Source of the DNA: Clostridium sp. UBA4548 | GTDB taxonomy: Bacteria; Bacillota; Clostridia; Clostridiales; Clostridiaceae | Direction: 5' to 3' | Length of the DNA: 64,000 bases | Assembly: GCF_002387895.1 (NCBI RefSeq) | Contig: NZ_DGLI01000014.1 | Location: 1 to 64,000, forward strand | Shown: positions 16,438-24,868 of the stretch, one piece after another | Position numbering within the stretch: position 1 is the first letter of the stretch | Layout: the number at the start of each line of letters is the position of its first letter | The notes under the pieces: generated by a model | What the model saw: the letters and a program-made list of their open reading frames with translations, nothing else | What the model was told of the DNA's origin: nothing | The model's database searches: none | Position numbers and translations under genes: made by a program

Positions 16438-16497
16438 AAATGAATTTATTCGAAATGAGTTTGTTTAAAATGAACTTGTTCAAAATGAACTTGTTCA
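16438..16497 (+). repeat. four tandem 15-bp dyad repeats before the ATP-grasp gene
   Basis: Units start at 16438, 16453, 16468 and 16483. The last two are identical (AAATGAACTTGTTCA) and the first two are variants. Each contains the dyad TGAAC-TT-GTTCA or a decayed form. They end 25 bases before the ATG at 16523. They could be operator copies or RNA hairpins. Confidence 0.75.
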
Positions 16498-16522
16498 TTA
16501 CTAAAAGGAAAAGAGAAGTTAT

Positions 16523-18985
16523 ATGATAGACCAAAAAAAATTTACTGAAGAGGTATTATTTAATTATTATATGGTTAGCAACAATTCAGAAGAAAGTGTT
16601 CATTGTCAGATACCATTTTATATTGAAAAACAATGCTACGATGACATGGTTTATTACTCTGAGCAGGTTAATAAAATTGCCTTGAAGGTGTTAGCAGATA
16701 TAAATAGTCATCATAAAAGCTTTATTTCTTATATTGATGATTTTCCTTTTAAGGAAGAAATTTTAAGTTTAAGTTGTGGAGTTTCACCTCTGTTTTGGAC
16801 TAGGTTTGATACCTTTAGGGATGAAGACAATAGGGTGTTTTTTGCAGAGTTTAATTATGATAAGCCTTGTGCTCAAAAGGAAATAGGGCTTGCAGGAGCT
16901 GCTGATATTAAAAATAATGTAAATGAAAACTTTGAAGAAAATTTTGTAAGGGAACTTAAAAAAATAGCTGAAGACTTAAAGGGCACAGAGGAAAAAGTTA
17001 ATGTGGCGGTACTTATGGACCCTTGCCACTATGAGGAGTTTCACTTAGCTTTTTATTTTAACAGCCTATTTAAAGATAGTAACATTAAAATAATTGAAGC
17101 AGGGCCTAAGAACTTTTCAGTAAGGGATAATAAAGTTTATGCCTTTGAGGAAATAGAAGCCCACATTATTTTAAGACTTTTTCCTACAGAATACCTTTAT
17201 GAAGTAAATGACTTTGAGAAAATTCTTCAGTGTTTTGAAAAGGGAACTGTGATTTTAATAAATGACCCTAGAGTTATTGCTATTCAGGCAAAGAGTTTTT
17301 TTGCTTATCTTTGGGAGCTGGTGGAGGGAGATTCCCCCTGGTTATCTAAAGAAGAAAAGGAAATCATGCGAAAGTCCATACCATATACAGTTATATTTAC
17401 AAAAGATTATTATGAGGAAGTAATAAACAATAAGGACAAATATGTAGTTAAGGCTTCCTTTGGAAGATACAGTGGAGAAGTTTATATTGGGAAATTATAT
17501 ACTGTGGAGCAGTGGAAAAAGCAAGTTCAAGAAGTATTAAAGTCTGATAAGCTACATATTCTTCAGCAGGTAATCCACATAAAACAAGAGTACACCTATT
17601 ATGTGGATGAAAATAACATGAATGTGCCAATCAAGGCCTATGGAAATTTTGGGGCTTATATCATTAATGAGACTTTGGCAGGACTATGTGTTAGATGGAG
17701 CTCAGATTTCTTAACAGATAACAGTAGCACTTGGATGTGCCCCATTGGAATTAAACCTTCTAGGACCCATATGGAGTACTATAAGGGGAATAATAGAAAG
17801 CCTCTATGGGATAAGGTTATTGAAAGAGCTACCTTTGAATATAACTTCACAGGAGCTTATGATAATACTGAGGAGTATATATCATTAGATAACTTTATTT
17901 TAGAAAAGGCTGTCTATGAAGAGCTTCAACAGGCATCTATTAAGTTTTGCAAGGTTTTAGATAAAACTTCAAAGCTTATAAAGGGAAACTTTCACATGTT
18001 TTTTGAACTTCTTGGTATCCGTGAAGGCTTAAAGGAAGTGGTTTTAAACTCAGAAACAGAGGAGTTTTGTGCCATAGGAAGAATAGACTTTGCCATTGAT
18101 AATGATGGAAGACTTAAAATCTTTGAATTTAACTCTGAAACCCCAGCAGGTCTTGTGGAGAGCATAGGAATCAGCAACATAATAAAAGAGGAACTAAAGC
18201 TTTCTTACAAAGACCCAAACTCTAACTTTAAAGAGGATATTAAAAATATTCTTAGTAAAATTTTAGGGGACTTTTCTAAGAAAAAGCCTATTAAAAATAT
18301 TGGATTTTTAAGCAGTAGCTATTATGAAGATTTATATACTACAAATATTGTAAGTGAGTTTTGTAAGGAACTAGGAGAATATAAGGTTATAACAGGAAAT
18401 ATATATGATTTAGAAGTTAAGGGTGAGAAGTTATATCTTTATGGAACCCCTTTGGATGCAATTTATAGATACTTTCCTTTAGATTGGTTTGAAGAGGAAG
18501 AGGAGTTAAAACCTTGCATTAAGGCTTTAAATAAAAACACCTTTGTAATAAATCCAACACATACTCTTATAACTCAATCCAAGGCAATGTTTGCTGTGAT
18601 TTATGAGCTAATGGGAAAAGGTTTTTACACACCAGAGGAAGAAGAGTTTATAGTTAGATATATCCCCTACACTTGTCTAGAACCTAATGAAAACCTTTCA
18701 AGGGATTGCGTAGTTAAACCTTACCTAGCTAGAGAGGGAAAGGGAGTAATTTTAAGCTATGAAGGCATTGAAAAGACCATAGAAGATATAATTTTTCAAG
18801 ATAGGGTAAATATTTCACCTGTGGAGATTAATAAATATTCTTACCTAAAGAAGGAGAAGGCCTATGGATTTCCTGTGGTAGGGGTTTATGTTACAGGGAT
18901 GAAGCCTTCAGGAATATATACAAGAATTGGGCACTTTGTAACTAATTCCTCAGCTAAGTTTATGGCAACTTATATGAATGAATAA
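16523..18985 (+). CDS. tandem ATP-grasp amidoligase, glutathionylspermidine-synthase-like
   Basis: An 820-residue protein in which the glutathionylspermidine-synthase-type ATP-grasp region occurs twice. The first half shows FWTRFDTF and VFFAEFNYDKPCAQKEIG (about 90-125), LMDPCHYEEFHLAF, INDPRVIAIQAKSFFAYLWEL and VVKASFGRYSGEVYIG. The second half repeats them as IGRIDFAIDNDGRLKIFEFNSETPAG (about 525-550), INPTHTLITQSKAMFAVIYEL and VVKPYLAREGKGVILS. The FEFNSE and ERY-type acids bind Mg-ATP in the family. YgiC and YjfC carry one such unit, so this is about double the usual length. It probably joins an amine to a carboxylate of a peptide or polyamine. The substrate is unknown. Both halves keep the core motifs, so both may be active. 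Confidence 0.85.
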   Translation: MIDQKKFTEEVLFNYYMVSNNSEESVHCQIPFYIEKQCYDDMVYYSEQVNKIALKVLADINSHHKSFISYIDDFPFKEEILSLSCGVSPLFWTRFDTFRDEDNRVFFAEFNYDKPCAQKEIGLAGAADIKNNVNENFEENFVRELKKIAEDLKGTEEKVNVAVLMDPCHYEEFHLAFYFNSLFKDSNIKIIEAGPKNFSVRDNKVYAFEEIEAHIILRLFPTEYLYEVNDFEKILQCFEKGTVILINDPRVIAIQAKSFFAYLWELVEGDSPWLSKEEKEIMRKSIPYTVIFTKDYYEEVINNKDKYVVKASFGRYSGEVYIGKLYTVEQWKKQVQEVLKSDKLHILQQVIHIKQEYTYYVDENNMNVPIKAYGNFGAYIINETLAGLCVRWSSDFLTDNSSTWMCPIGIKPSRTHMEYYKGNNRKPLWDKVIERATFEYNFTGAYDNTEEYISLDNFILEKAVYEELQQASIKFCKVLDKTSKLIKGNFHMFFELLGIREGLKEVVLNSETEEFCAIGRIDFAIDNDGRLKIFEFNSETPAGLVESIGISNIIKEELKLSYKDPNSNFKEDIKNILSKILGDFSKKKPIKNIGFLSSSYYEDLYTTNIVSEFCKELGEYKVITGNIYDLEVKGEKLYLYGTPLDAIYRYFPLDWFEEEEELKPCIKALNKNTFVINPTHTLITQSKAMFAVIYELMGKGFYTPEEEEFIVRYIPYTCLEPNENLSRDCVVKPYLAREGKGVILSYEGIEKTIEDIIFQDRVNISPVEINKYSYLKKEKAYGFPVVGVYVTGMKPSGIYTRIGHFVTNSSAKFMATYMNE

Positions 18986-19082
18986 AGTAATTAATGACCA
19001 ACTGTTATGTAAGAACGTTATGTCATAAGAGTAGTTTGGAACGAACTAAATGTGATTCTAATAATCGAGAGGGGGAAATATT

Positions 19083-19244
19083 TTGGGTGCATTTATACTT
19101 GTATTAATTTTTGCTGGAGTATTATTGTACATTAATATAGTTTCTACAATGAAAAAAGTTAGGAAAGAACAGGGGACAGAACGTAATACTTTATTTGGGT
19201 GTATTTTAGTGGCATTGATTTTATTCTTACTTTGCTTGCTATGA
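19083..19244 (+). CDS. small two-helix membrane protein
   Basis: A 53-residue frame from a TTG with GAGAGGGGG about 7 bases upstream: MGAFILVLIFAGVLLYINIV, then a basic loop KKVRKEQGTERN, then a second helix LFGCILVALILFLLCLL. Hydrophobicity and ribosome site support a real gene. The family is unknown. It sits between the ATP-grasp and DUF350 genes in the same direction. Confidence 0.5.
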   Translation: MGAFILVLIFAGVLLYINIVSTMKKVRKEQGTERNTLFGCILVALILFLLCLL

Positions 19245-19396
19245 GATTGATTTTCATGATATAAGGAGTCCAATATAATGTTGAGTATGCTCGTTATAAA
19301 GTACGGCGCACTTTTCATAAATTACGAACAACAGCAGTAGAGCATAAAGAAAAGCTATTTATATATAAATATTAATTATTTTAGGAGGTATAAATC

Positions 19397-19606
19397 ATGG
19401 AAGGTTTATTAAATGGGATAGTTTTAAGTGTAGTTTACGGTATTTTAGGAATGGTATTACTAATTGGGGGCTATGTATTATTTGATGTAATATTAAAATC
19501 CATAGACTTCAATGAAGAGCTAAAAAATAAGAACGTAGCTGTAGCTATAGTTATTGCTGGATTTATGATAGCAATAGGAATTATTATTGCAAGTGTAGTA
19601 TCTTAA
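19397..19606 (+). CDS. DUF350 (YjfL-like) membrane protein
   Basis: A 69-residue protein with two helices (about 5-30 and 45-68) and the connecting sequence NEELKNKNVAVAIVIAGFMIAIGIIIA. The NVAVAIV block after a charged turn is the hallmark of DUF350 proteins such as YjfL. E. coli yjfL lies in the same operon as yjfM and yjfC, so the set YjfM-like, ATP-grasp and DUF350 is repeated here. The family usually has one or two such units; this is a single unit. AGGAGG precedes the ATG. Function is unknown. Confidence 0.75.
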   Translation: MEGLLNGIVLSVVYGILGMVLLIGGYVLFDVILKSIDFNEELKNKNVAVAIVIAGFMIAIGIIIASVVS

Positions 19607-19654
19607 GAAAATAGCACTACTTTATTATCAGTTATAGCAAAGTAAATTAAGAAG

Positions 19655-19706
19655 AGCTGAAGAACCAGGTTTACGTTAACACGTATAATGGAGCTTCAGC
19701 TTTTTA
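19655..19706 (+). terminator. terminator after the DUF350 gene
   Basis: AGCTGAAG (19655-19662) pairs with CTTCAGCT (19694-19701), followed by TTTTT. It separates the ligase cluster from the exporter genes. Confidence 0.65.
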
Positions 19707-19806
19707 GTTATAGAAAAATGTGAAATATATCTTAAGTATTAAGATGAAGACACAGAGAAGGACTGTGGTTCAAAGTACTAAAGGGGTTCTATAATTATTA
19801 CAAAGA

Positions 19807-19815
19807 TGGTATAAT
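19807..19815 (+). promoter_or_regulatory. extended -10 promoter of the heterodimeric exporter
   Basis: TGGTATAAT carries TATAAT at 19810-19815. The leader to the first gene is then about 270 bases. It contains two GCTTAGC-ATAATAAG-type repeats (near 19960 and 20030) and no clear structure. Confidence 0.45.
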
Positions 19816-20091
19816 TTTACTATGGGTAAAGGTGGAATTTAAGCTTATATGTAAATTATTAAAAGTTACTCTTGGGGACTATTGCCTAATAATTTTAGAG
19901 TTACACTTGAAAGTCTATAGTTGTAATTAGGAGGTTAAGCACTTTGTTTGGGGAACACAGCTTAGCTTAATAATTGATTAGATGGTAAATGTAGCATTTA
20001 ATATTTTAGGCTTGCTAAGGAAAGCAGCTTAGCATAATAAGTAGATAGATTACCTTGAGATTACAAGCAGTATTAAATGGGGGGATATTAT

Positions 20092-21930
20092 ATGGGGGAA
20101 GACAAGTTTAGGAAAAACAAAGAAGCGAAGAAAAGAAGTACTTTTACTAATTTAAAATTCCTAATCTCAAAAGCATGGACTACTGATAAATCCTTATTTT
20201 GGGACTTTGGTTGCTATACATTGATGACTGCAGTAGCACCTTTTATAGGAATTTTTATACCTAAGTTTTTAATTGATGAATTAATGGGGTCTAAAAGAAC
20301 AGAAGTTTTAATTTTAATCCTTGGAGGATTTTTTCTTTTATCAGCTATTATAAATTACCTAACAGCATACTTTTATGGAGCTTACTATCCTAAGGTGATA
20401 GTAACAAGGTTTAAGTTTATTAATATGATGCAGGAAAAATGTATGAATATGGACTTTAGGCATACAGAAAATCCTGAAACCTTAAATCATATGGAGAGTG
20501 CAGAGAGAGCAATTAGCAGTAGTGGCACAGGAATTGAGGGGATTTACCATAAGCTCTTTGGATTATTAGGGGCTGGAGTTTCCTTTTTAGGCTATGTGGC
20601 AATTGTTGCCGTGCTAAATCCCTTGGTACTTTTATATTTAATTTTTAATGTTTTAGTAACTTACTTTTTAACCTTAAAGGTTAAGACTTTTGAACATAGT
20701 AAAAAGGATGAGATTTCGGACAAGGATAGAAGAGCTGAGTACATTTATAAAACCATGTATGATTTTTCTTATGGGAAGGATATAAGAATATACAAGCTAG
20801 GGGCATGGTTTTCAAGGAAATTTCAACATTTTAAGAATGAAGGAGTAGAAATTCAAAGAAAGATTAAGTACAAGTATTTTAAAGTAGGAGTAGTAGAGGT
20901 GCTACTACTTCTACTCCGTGAAGGAATAATTTATGGATATTTAATTTATAGAGTTGTAAGAGGTGATATGACCATTGGAGATTTCACCATGTATTTTGCT
21001 ACCATTAGTGGCTTTGCTATGTGGATGCAGAAGGTGATGGCAGATTTAGCTTTTATCAGGTCACAAAATTTATATCTTAATGATTTCCGTGACTTCTTAG
21101 AATTAGATGATGAAAAAGAAAATCCAAACCCTGTGGAAATTCCTAAAAATAACTCTTATGAAATAGAGTTTAGAAATGTTTCCTTTAAGTATCCACACAG
21201 TGATAGATATATCTACAAAAATCTTAGTTTTACTATAAAGGCAGGACAAAGACTTGCTATTGTAGGGGTAAACGGAGCTGGGAAGACTACTTTTGTAAAG
21301 CTTCTAACAAGGCTTTATGACCCTACTGAGGGAGAGATACTTATAAATGGAATTAATATTAAAGAGTTTAATAAAAAGGAGTACAATAGGCTGTTTTCAG
21401 TTGTATTTCAAGAAATAAGGATGTTTGCATTCTCTGTGGCTGAAAATATAGCTCTAACTACAAAGGATAACCTTGATGAAGAAAGGGTTATGGAGGCCAT
21501 AGAAAAAGCAGGGATGGGGGACAAGGTTAGAAGTCTTAAAAAGGGAATTCACACCACTTTATTAAAGTTTCTTGATACTGAGGGAGTGGAGCTTTCAGGG
21601 GGAGAAAATCAAAAGTTGGCCCTAGCTAGAGCTATTTACAAAGATGGAGATATTATAGTTTTAGATGAGCCTACCGCAGCCCTTGATGCTTTAGCGGAAT
21701 ATAACATTTATAAGGGTTTTAATGATTTAGTTGGAGAAAAAACTGCAATTTATATTTCTCATAGGCTTGCTAGCACTCGCTTTTGTGATGTGATTGCCTT
21801 CTTTGAGGATGGAGAAGTAAAAGAGTATGGTACCCACGAGGAGCTTTTAGCTAAGAGTGGAAGGTATGCAGAAATGTTTAATATTCAAGCTCATTATTAT
21901 CAAGAAGAAGCTGAACAGGAGGTGGTTTAA
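20092..21930 (+). CDS. ABC exporter half-transporter, first subunit
   Basis: A 612-residue type IV ABC exporter. Six hydrophobic segments occupy about 30-320. The ATPase domain has Walker A GVNGAGKTT near residue 395, signature LSGGENQKLALARA near 505, Walker B IIVLDEPTAALD near 525 and H-loop YISHRLAS. GVNGAGKTT and VVFQEIRMFAFSVAENIAL are typical of peptide or lantibiotic-type exporters in this group. The ATG at 20092 is preferred over one 15 bases upstream that overlaps the GGGGGG site. The partner gene starts one base after its stop, indicating an obligate heterodimer. The cargo is unknown. Confidence 0.9.
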   Translation: MGEDKFRKNKEAKKRSTFTNLKFLISKAWTTDKSLFWDFGCYTLMTAVAPFIGIFIPKFLIDELMGSKRTEVLILILGGFFLLSAIINYLTAYFYGAYYPKVIVTRFKFINMMQEKCMNMDFRHTENPETLNHMESAERAISSSGTGIEGIYHKLFGLLGAGVSFLGYVAIVAVLNPLVLLYLIFNVLVTYFLTLKVKTFEHSKKDEISDKDRRAEYIYKTMYDFSYGKDIRIYKLGAWFSRKFQHFKNEGVEIQRKIKYKYFKVGVVEVLLLLLREGIIYGYLIYRVVRGDMTIGDFTMYFATISGFAMWMQKVMADLAFIRSQNLYLNDFRDFLELDDEKENPNPVEIPKNNSYEIEFRNVSFKYPHSDRYIYKNLSFTIKAGQRLAIVGVNGAGKTTFVKLLTRLYDPTEGEILINGINIKEFNKKEYNRLFSVVFQEIRMFAFSVAENIALTTKDNLDEERVMEAIEKAGMGDKVRSLKKGIHTTLLKFLDTEGVELSGGENQKLALARAIYKDGDIIVLDEPTAALDALAEYNIYKGFNDLVGEKTAIYISHRLASTRFCDVIAFFEDGEVKEYGTHEELLAKSGRYAEMFNIQAHYYQEEAEQEVV

Positions 21931-23721
21931 GTGGAAGATGCAAAGGGATTAAAAGGGGATTTTAAAATAGCTGTTCACTTTTTAAGAATCGCTTCAAAGA
22001 TATCAAAAGCCTATATTCCACTTTTGTTTCTATCCTCAATTTTAAAAGCCATAGCTCCTTTTATTAATATCATCATGCCAAAGTTTATAATAGATGAGCT
22101 AATGGGGCAGCAAAGAATAGATAAGTTTATTCTTTTAGTTACTATAATTGTAGCAACTAATGGAGTAATGAATTTGATTAATAAGTGGTTAGATACTGTG
22201 GTTGAAATAAAAAATATTGAAGTAGTAAATGGCTTTGAACTCCATCTCGGGAAAAGAATTATGGACATGGACTTTGAAAAAATTGAAGATCCACAGGTGC
22301 TGGATTTAAAGGATAGGGCCTTATTTCCAATAAGAAATCAAGGCGTTTTAGAGCGGATGATAAGAAGTGTTATAGATGCAGTATCTCAAGTTATCACAAT
22401 AATAGGTCTAGTGGCGGTAATATCCACCCTAAATATCTTAATAATTCTTGTTATTGTAGGCATAGTTTTCTTAAACTCCTTTATATATAAAAAATCTCAA
22501 CAAGTTCAATATAAGTTTTATCAAGAGTTGACACCCTTAAATAGACAGTTTATGTATTATGGTGAACTAACCTTAGATTTCTCCATGGCAAAGGATATTA
22601 GAATTTATGATATAAGCCCTCTCATCATGGACAAGATAGATGATTACAATAAAGTAAGCATTGGAGGCTTTGGAAAGTTATTTGGAACCATAGGAAAGTT
22701 TGAGGGGTTAAATTCCATAAGTGTGCAGGTGCAGATGGTAGTGGTTTATGCCTACATGACCTATAAGGTCTTGAGAAATCACATTGGTATTGGAAGTTTT
22801 ACTATGTATGTAAGTGCTGCTACTAGTTTTAGCAATGCTATAGCCGGCTTTTTAAAAACATATGTTGAATTTAGAGCTATGTGTAGATACTTAGATTTAT
22901 ATTTAGAGCTAGAAGCAATAAAATCTTCAAAGCCTGTAGGTGGAAGAACCATCGAGGATTTAGAGCATTGCACAGTGGAATTTAAAGGTGTTTCTTTTAA
23001 ATATCCAAGAAGTCAGGAGTATACTCTTAAAAATATATCTATGAACATAAATAAAGGAGAAAAACTTTCAGTAGTTGGACTTAATGGGGCGGGAAAAACT
23101 ACCTTCATTAAGCTGTTAGCCAGATTATATGAGCCTACGGAAGGTGAAATTCTTCTTAATGGAGTAAATGTGAAGGAATATGATTATGAGGAATACATGA
23201 AGCTTTTATCTGTGGTTTTCCAAGACTTTAAGCTTATGGCTTTCTCTGTAAAGGAAAATATAGCCTTAGAGCATCATGAGGAAATTGAAGATAATAGAGT
23301 TTTAGGAGCTCTTTGCAAAGCAGGGCTTGAGGAAGATATAGAAAAGTTTCCTTTAGGAATAAAAACTTCAATTTATAAAACCTTTGATGAAAAGGGAATA
23401 GAATTCTCAGGAGGGCAAGCTCAAAAGATTGCTATAGCTAGGGCAATCTTTAAGGATGCACCTATAGTAATTTTAGATGAACCAACAGCAGCCCTTGACC
23501 CTCTTGCAGAGTTTGAAATTTATAGTAAATTCAATGAGCTTATAGGGTATAAAACTACCATATATATTTCTCACAGGCTATCTAGTTGTAAGTTCTGTGA
23601 TAGAATTGCGGTGTTTCATAAGGGAGAGCTTATCCAAGTAGGAACCCATGAGGAGCTTATAAACCAAAGTGGAAGCCAGTATGAACTTATGTATTCTGCT
23701 CAAGCTCAATATTATGTGTAG
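21931..23721 (+). CDS. ABC exporter half-transporter, second subunit
   Basis: A 596-residue subunit with the same plan as its neighbour: membrane part to about residue 310, then Walker A GLNGAGKTT, signature FSGGQAQKIAIARA, Walker B IVILDEPTAALD and H-loop YISHRLSS. The GTG start follows the upstream TAA directly, with CAGGAGGTGG just before it. Both subunits keep Glu after Walker B Asp, so both ATP sites look competent, unlike many heterodimers with one degenerate site. It may export the product of the ATP-grasp cluster upstream or act in self-protection; neither is shown. Confidence 0.9.
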   Translation: MEDAKGLKGDFKIAVHFLRIASKISKAYIPLLFLSSILKAIAPFINIIMPKFIIDELMGQQRIDKFILLVTIIVATNGVMNLINKWLDTVVEIKNIEVVNGFELHLGKRIMDMDFEKIEDPQVLDLKDRALFPIRNQGVLERMIRSVIDAVSQVITIIGLVAVISTLNILIILVIVGIVFLNSFIYKKSQQVQYKFYQELTPLNRQFMYYGELTLDFSMAKDIRIYDISPLIMDKIDDYNKVSIGGFGKLFGTIGKFEGLNSISVQVQMVVVYAYMTYKVLRNHIGIGSFTMYVSAATSFSNAIAGFLKTYVEFRAMCRYLDLYLELEAIKSSKPVGGRTIEDLEHCTVEFKGVSFKYPRSQEYTLKNISMNINKGEKLSVVGLNGAGKTTFIKLLARLYEPTEGEILLNGVNVKEYDYEEYMKLLSVVFQDFKLMAFSVKENIALEHHEEIEDNRVLGALCKAGLEEDIEKFPLGIKTSIYKTFDEKGIEFSGGQAQKIAIARAIFKDAPIVILDEPTAALDPLAEFEIYSKFNELIGYKTTIYISHRLSSCKFCDRIAVFHKGELIQVGTHEELINQSGSQYELMYSAQAQYYV

Positions 23722-23803
23722 GAAAATTATAATAAGGTCCATGAGCATTAATAAATAAGATGAGTAAGCTTAAGAAGAAGTTAATTATATTGGGGGTGCG
23801 GTT

Positions 23804-24031
23804 ATGATATGTCCATATTGCAACCAAGAAATGAAGGAAGGTATTATTGAAGCAGATGGAAGGAAGAGCGTAATTTGGGTGGAAAAAGATAAGGAAAGAG
23901 GACTAATTTCTAAAATAATGAAAAGAGATTGCATAGTTTTAGCTCAAGCATGGATAGTTAACAGTGCAATTATCTCTTATTATTGTTATAACTGTGAGAA
24001 GATAATCATTAACAGAAAGGAGTTACATTAA
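23804..24031 (+). CDS. zinc-ribbon protein, DUF6487-like
   Basis: A 75-residue protein with an N-terminal MICPYCNQEMKEG and a C-terminal YYCYNCEKIIIN. The two CxxC pairs flank a hydrophobic middle, which matches small zinc-ribbon proteins of the DUF6487 type. GGGGGTG precedes the ATG. It follows the exporter pair by about 80 bases and is followed after two bases by the next gene. The role is unknown. Confidence 0.7.
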   Translation: MICPYCNQEMKEGIIEADGRKSVIWVEKDKERGLISKIMKRDCIVLAQAWIVNSAIISYYCYNCEKIIINRKELH

Positions 24032-24033
24032 TT

Positions 24034-24573
24034 ATGGGGAAATTACAATTTAACATGAAAGCTAAGCTGTCAATAATTATTATAGGGTTAATTTTGCTTT
24101 CGTCACTAACACTTATGTCTATAGCAAGAAAAGACCCAGGGGAGAAAAATTTAATTAAGTTCATTAATAGTCATTATACTGTTACTAGTGAAGACATAGA
24201 TAGATTTAATAAATATCAAGAACAGGGAATTACTGAAGAATATTTGGAGCAGTTCGATAAAGAAGCTGAGGACATGAAAGGCCTTTTTACAAAAGGAGGT
24301 TTTAATTTTTATACTCAGGAGAGAATGCGTTTTGCTACCACTATAAAACCAGCCTCAATGGATACTCTTGTTCAGGTAAAAAATATTAAACCTAAATTTA
24401 TAAAGATACAAGACGACGGTATACTAAGCTATGATGTTACTTTTACTATAGTTACAAAGAATAGAAAAGAAAACGAAGAGTTTGAGAAAACCATTACTAA
24501 GAGATTCTTTCTGTCAAAGGAAGGTAATCAGTGGAAAGTTAACGAATTTAACAAGTTTGATATGATTATGTAA
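24034..24573 (+). CDS. hypothetical membrane-anchored protein
   Basis: A 179-residue protein with one N-terminal helix (about 11-29) and a charged extracellular domain of about 145 residues. The C-terminal half has beta-strand alternation (GILSYDVTFTIVTKNRKENEEFEKTITKRFFLSKEGNQWKVNEF), like many small lipocalin- or NTF2-like surface domains. No lipobox Cys is present, so it is probably held by the uncleaved helix. The family was not recognised. It is coupled to the zinc-ribbon gene by a two-base gap and followed by a strong terminator. Confidence 0.6.
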   Translation: MGKLQFNMKAKLSIIIIGLILLSSLTLMSIARKDPGEKNLIKFINSHYTVTSEDIDRFNKYQEQGITEEYLEQFDKEAEDMKGLFTKGGFNFYTQERMRFATTIKPASMDTLVQVKNIKPKFIKIQDDGILSYDVTFTIVTKNRKENEEFEKTITKRFFLSKEGNQWKVNEFNKFDMIM

Positions 24574-24626
24574 TTTGGATTTAAATTTAGAATTGAGCTA
24601 ATAGATACTGGCGAATATAAGGTAGA

Positions 24627-24670
24627 AGCCCCTGCTAGAATAATTAAAACTAGCAGGGGCTTTATTTTGG
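24627..24670 (+). terminator. strong terminator of the exporter operon
   Basis: AGCCCCTGCTAG (24627-24638) and CTAGCAGGGGCT (24650-24661) form a perfect 12-bp GC-rich stem, followed by TTATTTT. Confidence 0.9.
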
Positions 24671-24868
24671 CTTTCAAAGTAAAAGTATAGTTTAATTCTA
24701 CAAAAATATAAGGAACTGACATAGATTAATATACAAGTTAAAAGTTCACTTATATATTATAGGGAACCAGAGTTAAAACTTACCTTATACATGAGTCCTA
24801 CCCTGGTTCCCTTAAGGCTTTTTGAACCTGAATAAATTAAACTTTCACTAAGAAAGCCTATAATTAAA

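Noticed and set aside
19058..19318. 86-residue minus-strand frame
   Set aside because: It has no ribosome site, and the plus strand encodes a better-supported 53-residue membrane protein with a strong site at the same place.
19944..19970. Possible 8-codon leader peptide (TTG start, AGGAGG upstream) before the heterodimeric exporter
   Set aside because: No hairpin or terminator follows, and the start is weak, so chance is likely.
24762..24811. Inverted repeat GGGAACCAG/CTGGTTCCC
   Set aside because: A perfect 9-bp stem, but with a 32-base loop and a T run only 9 bases later. Possibly a secondary terminator; not clear enough for a feature.
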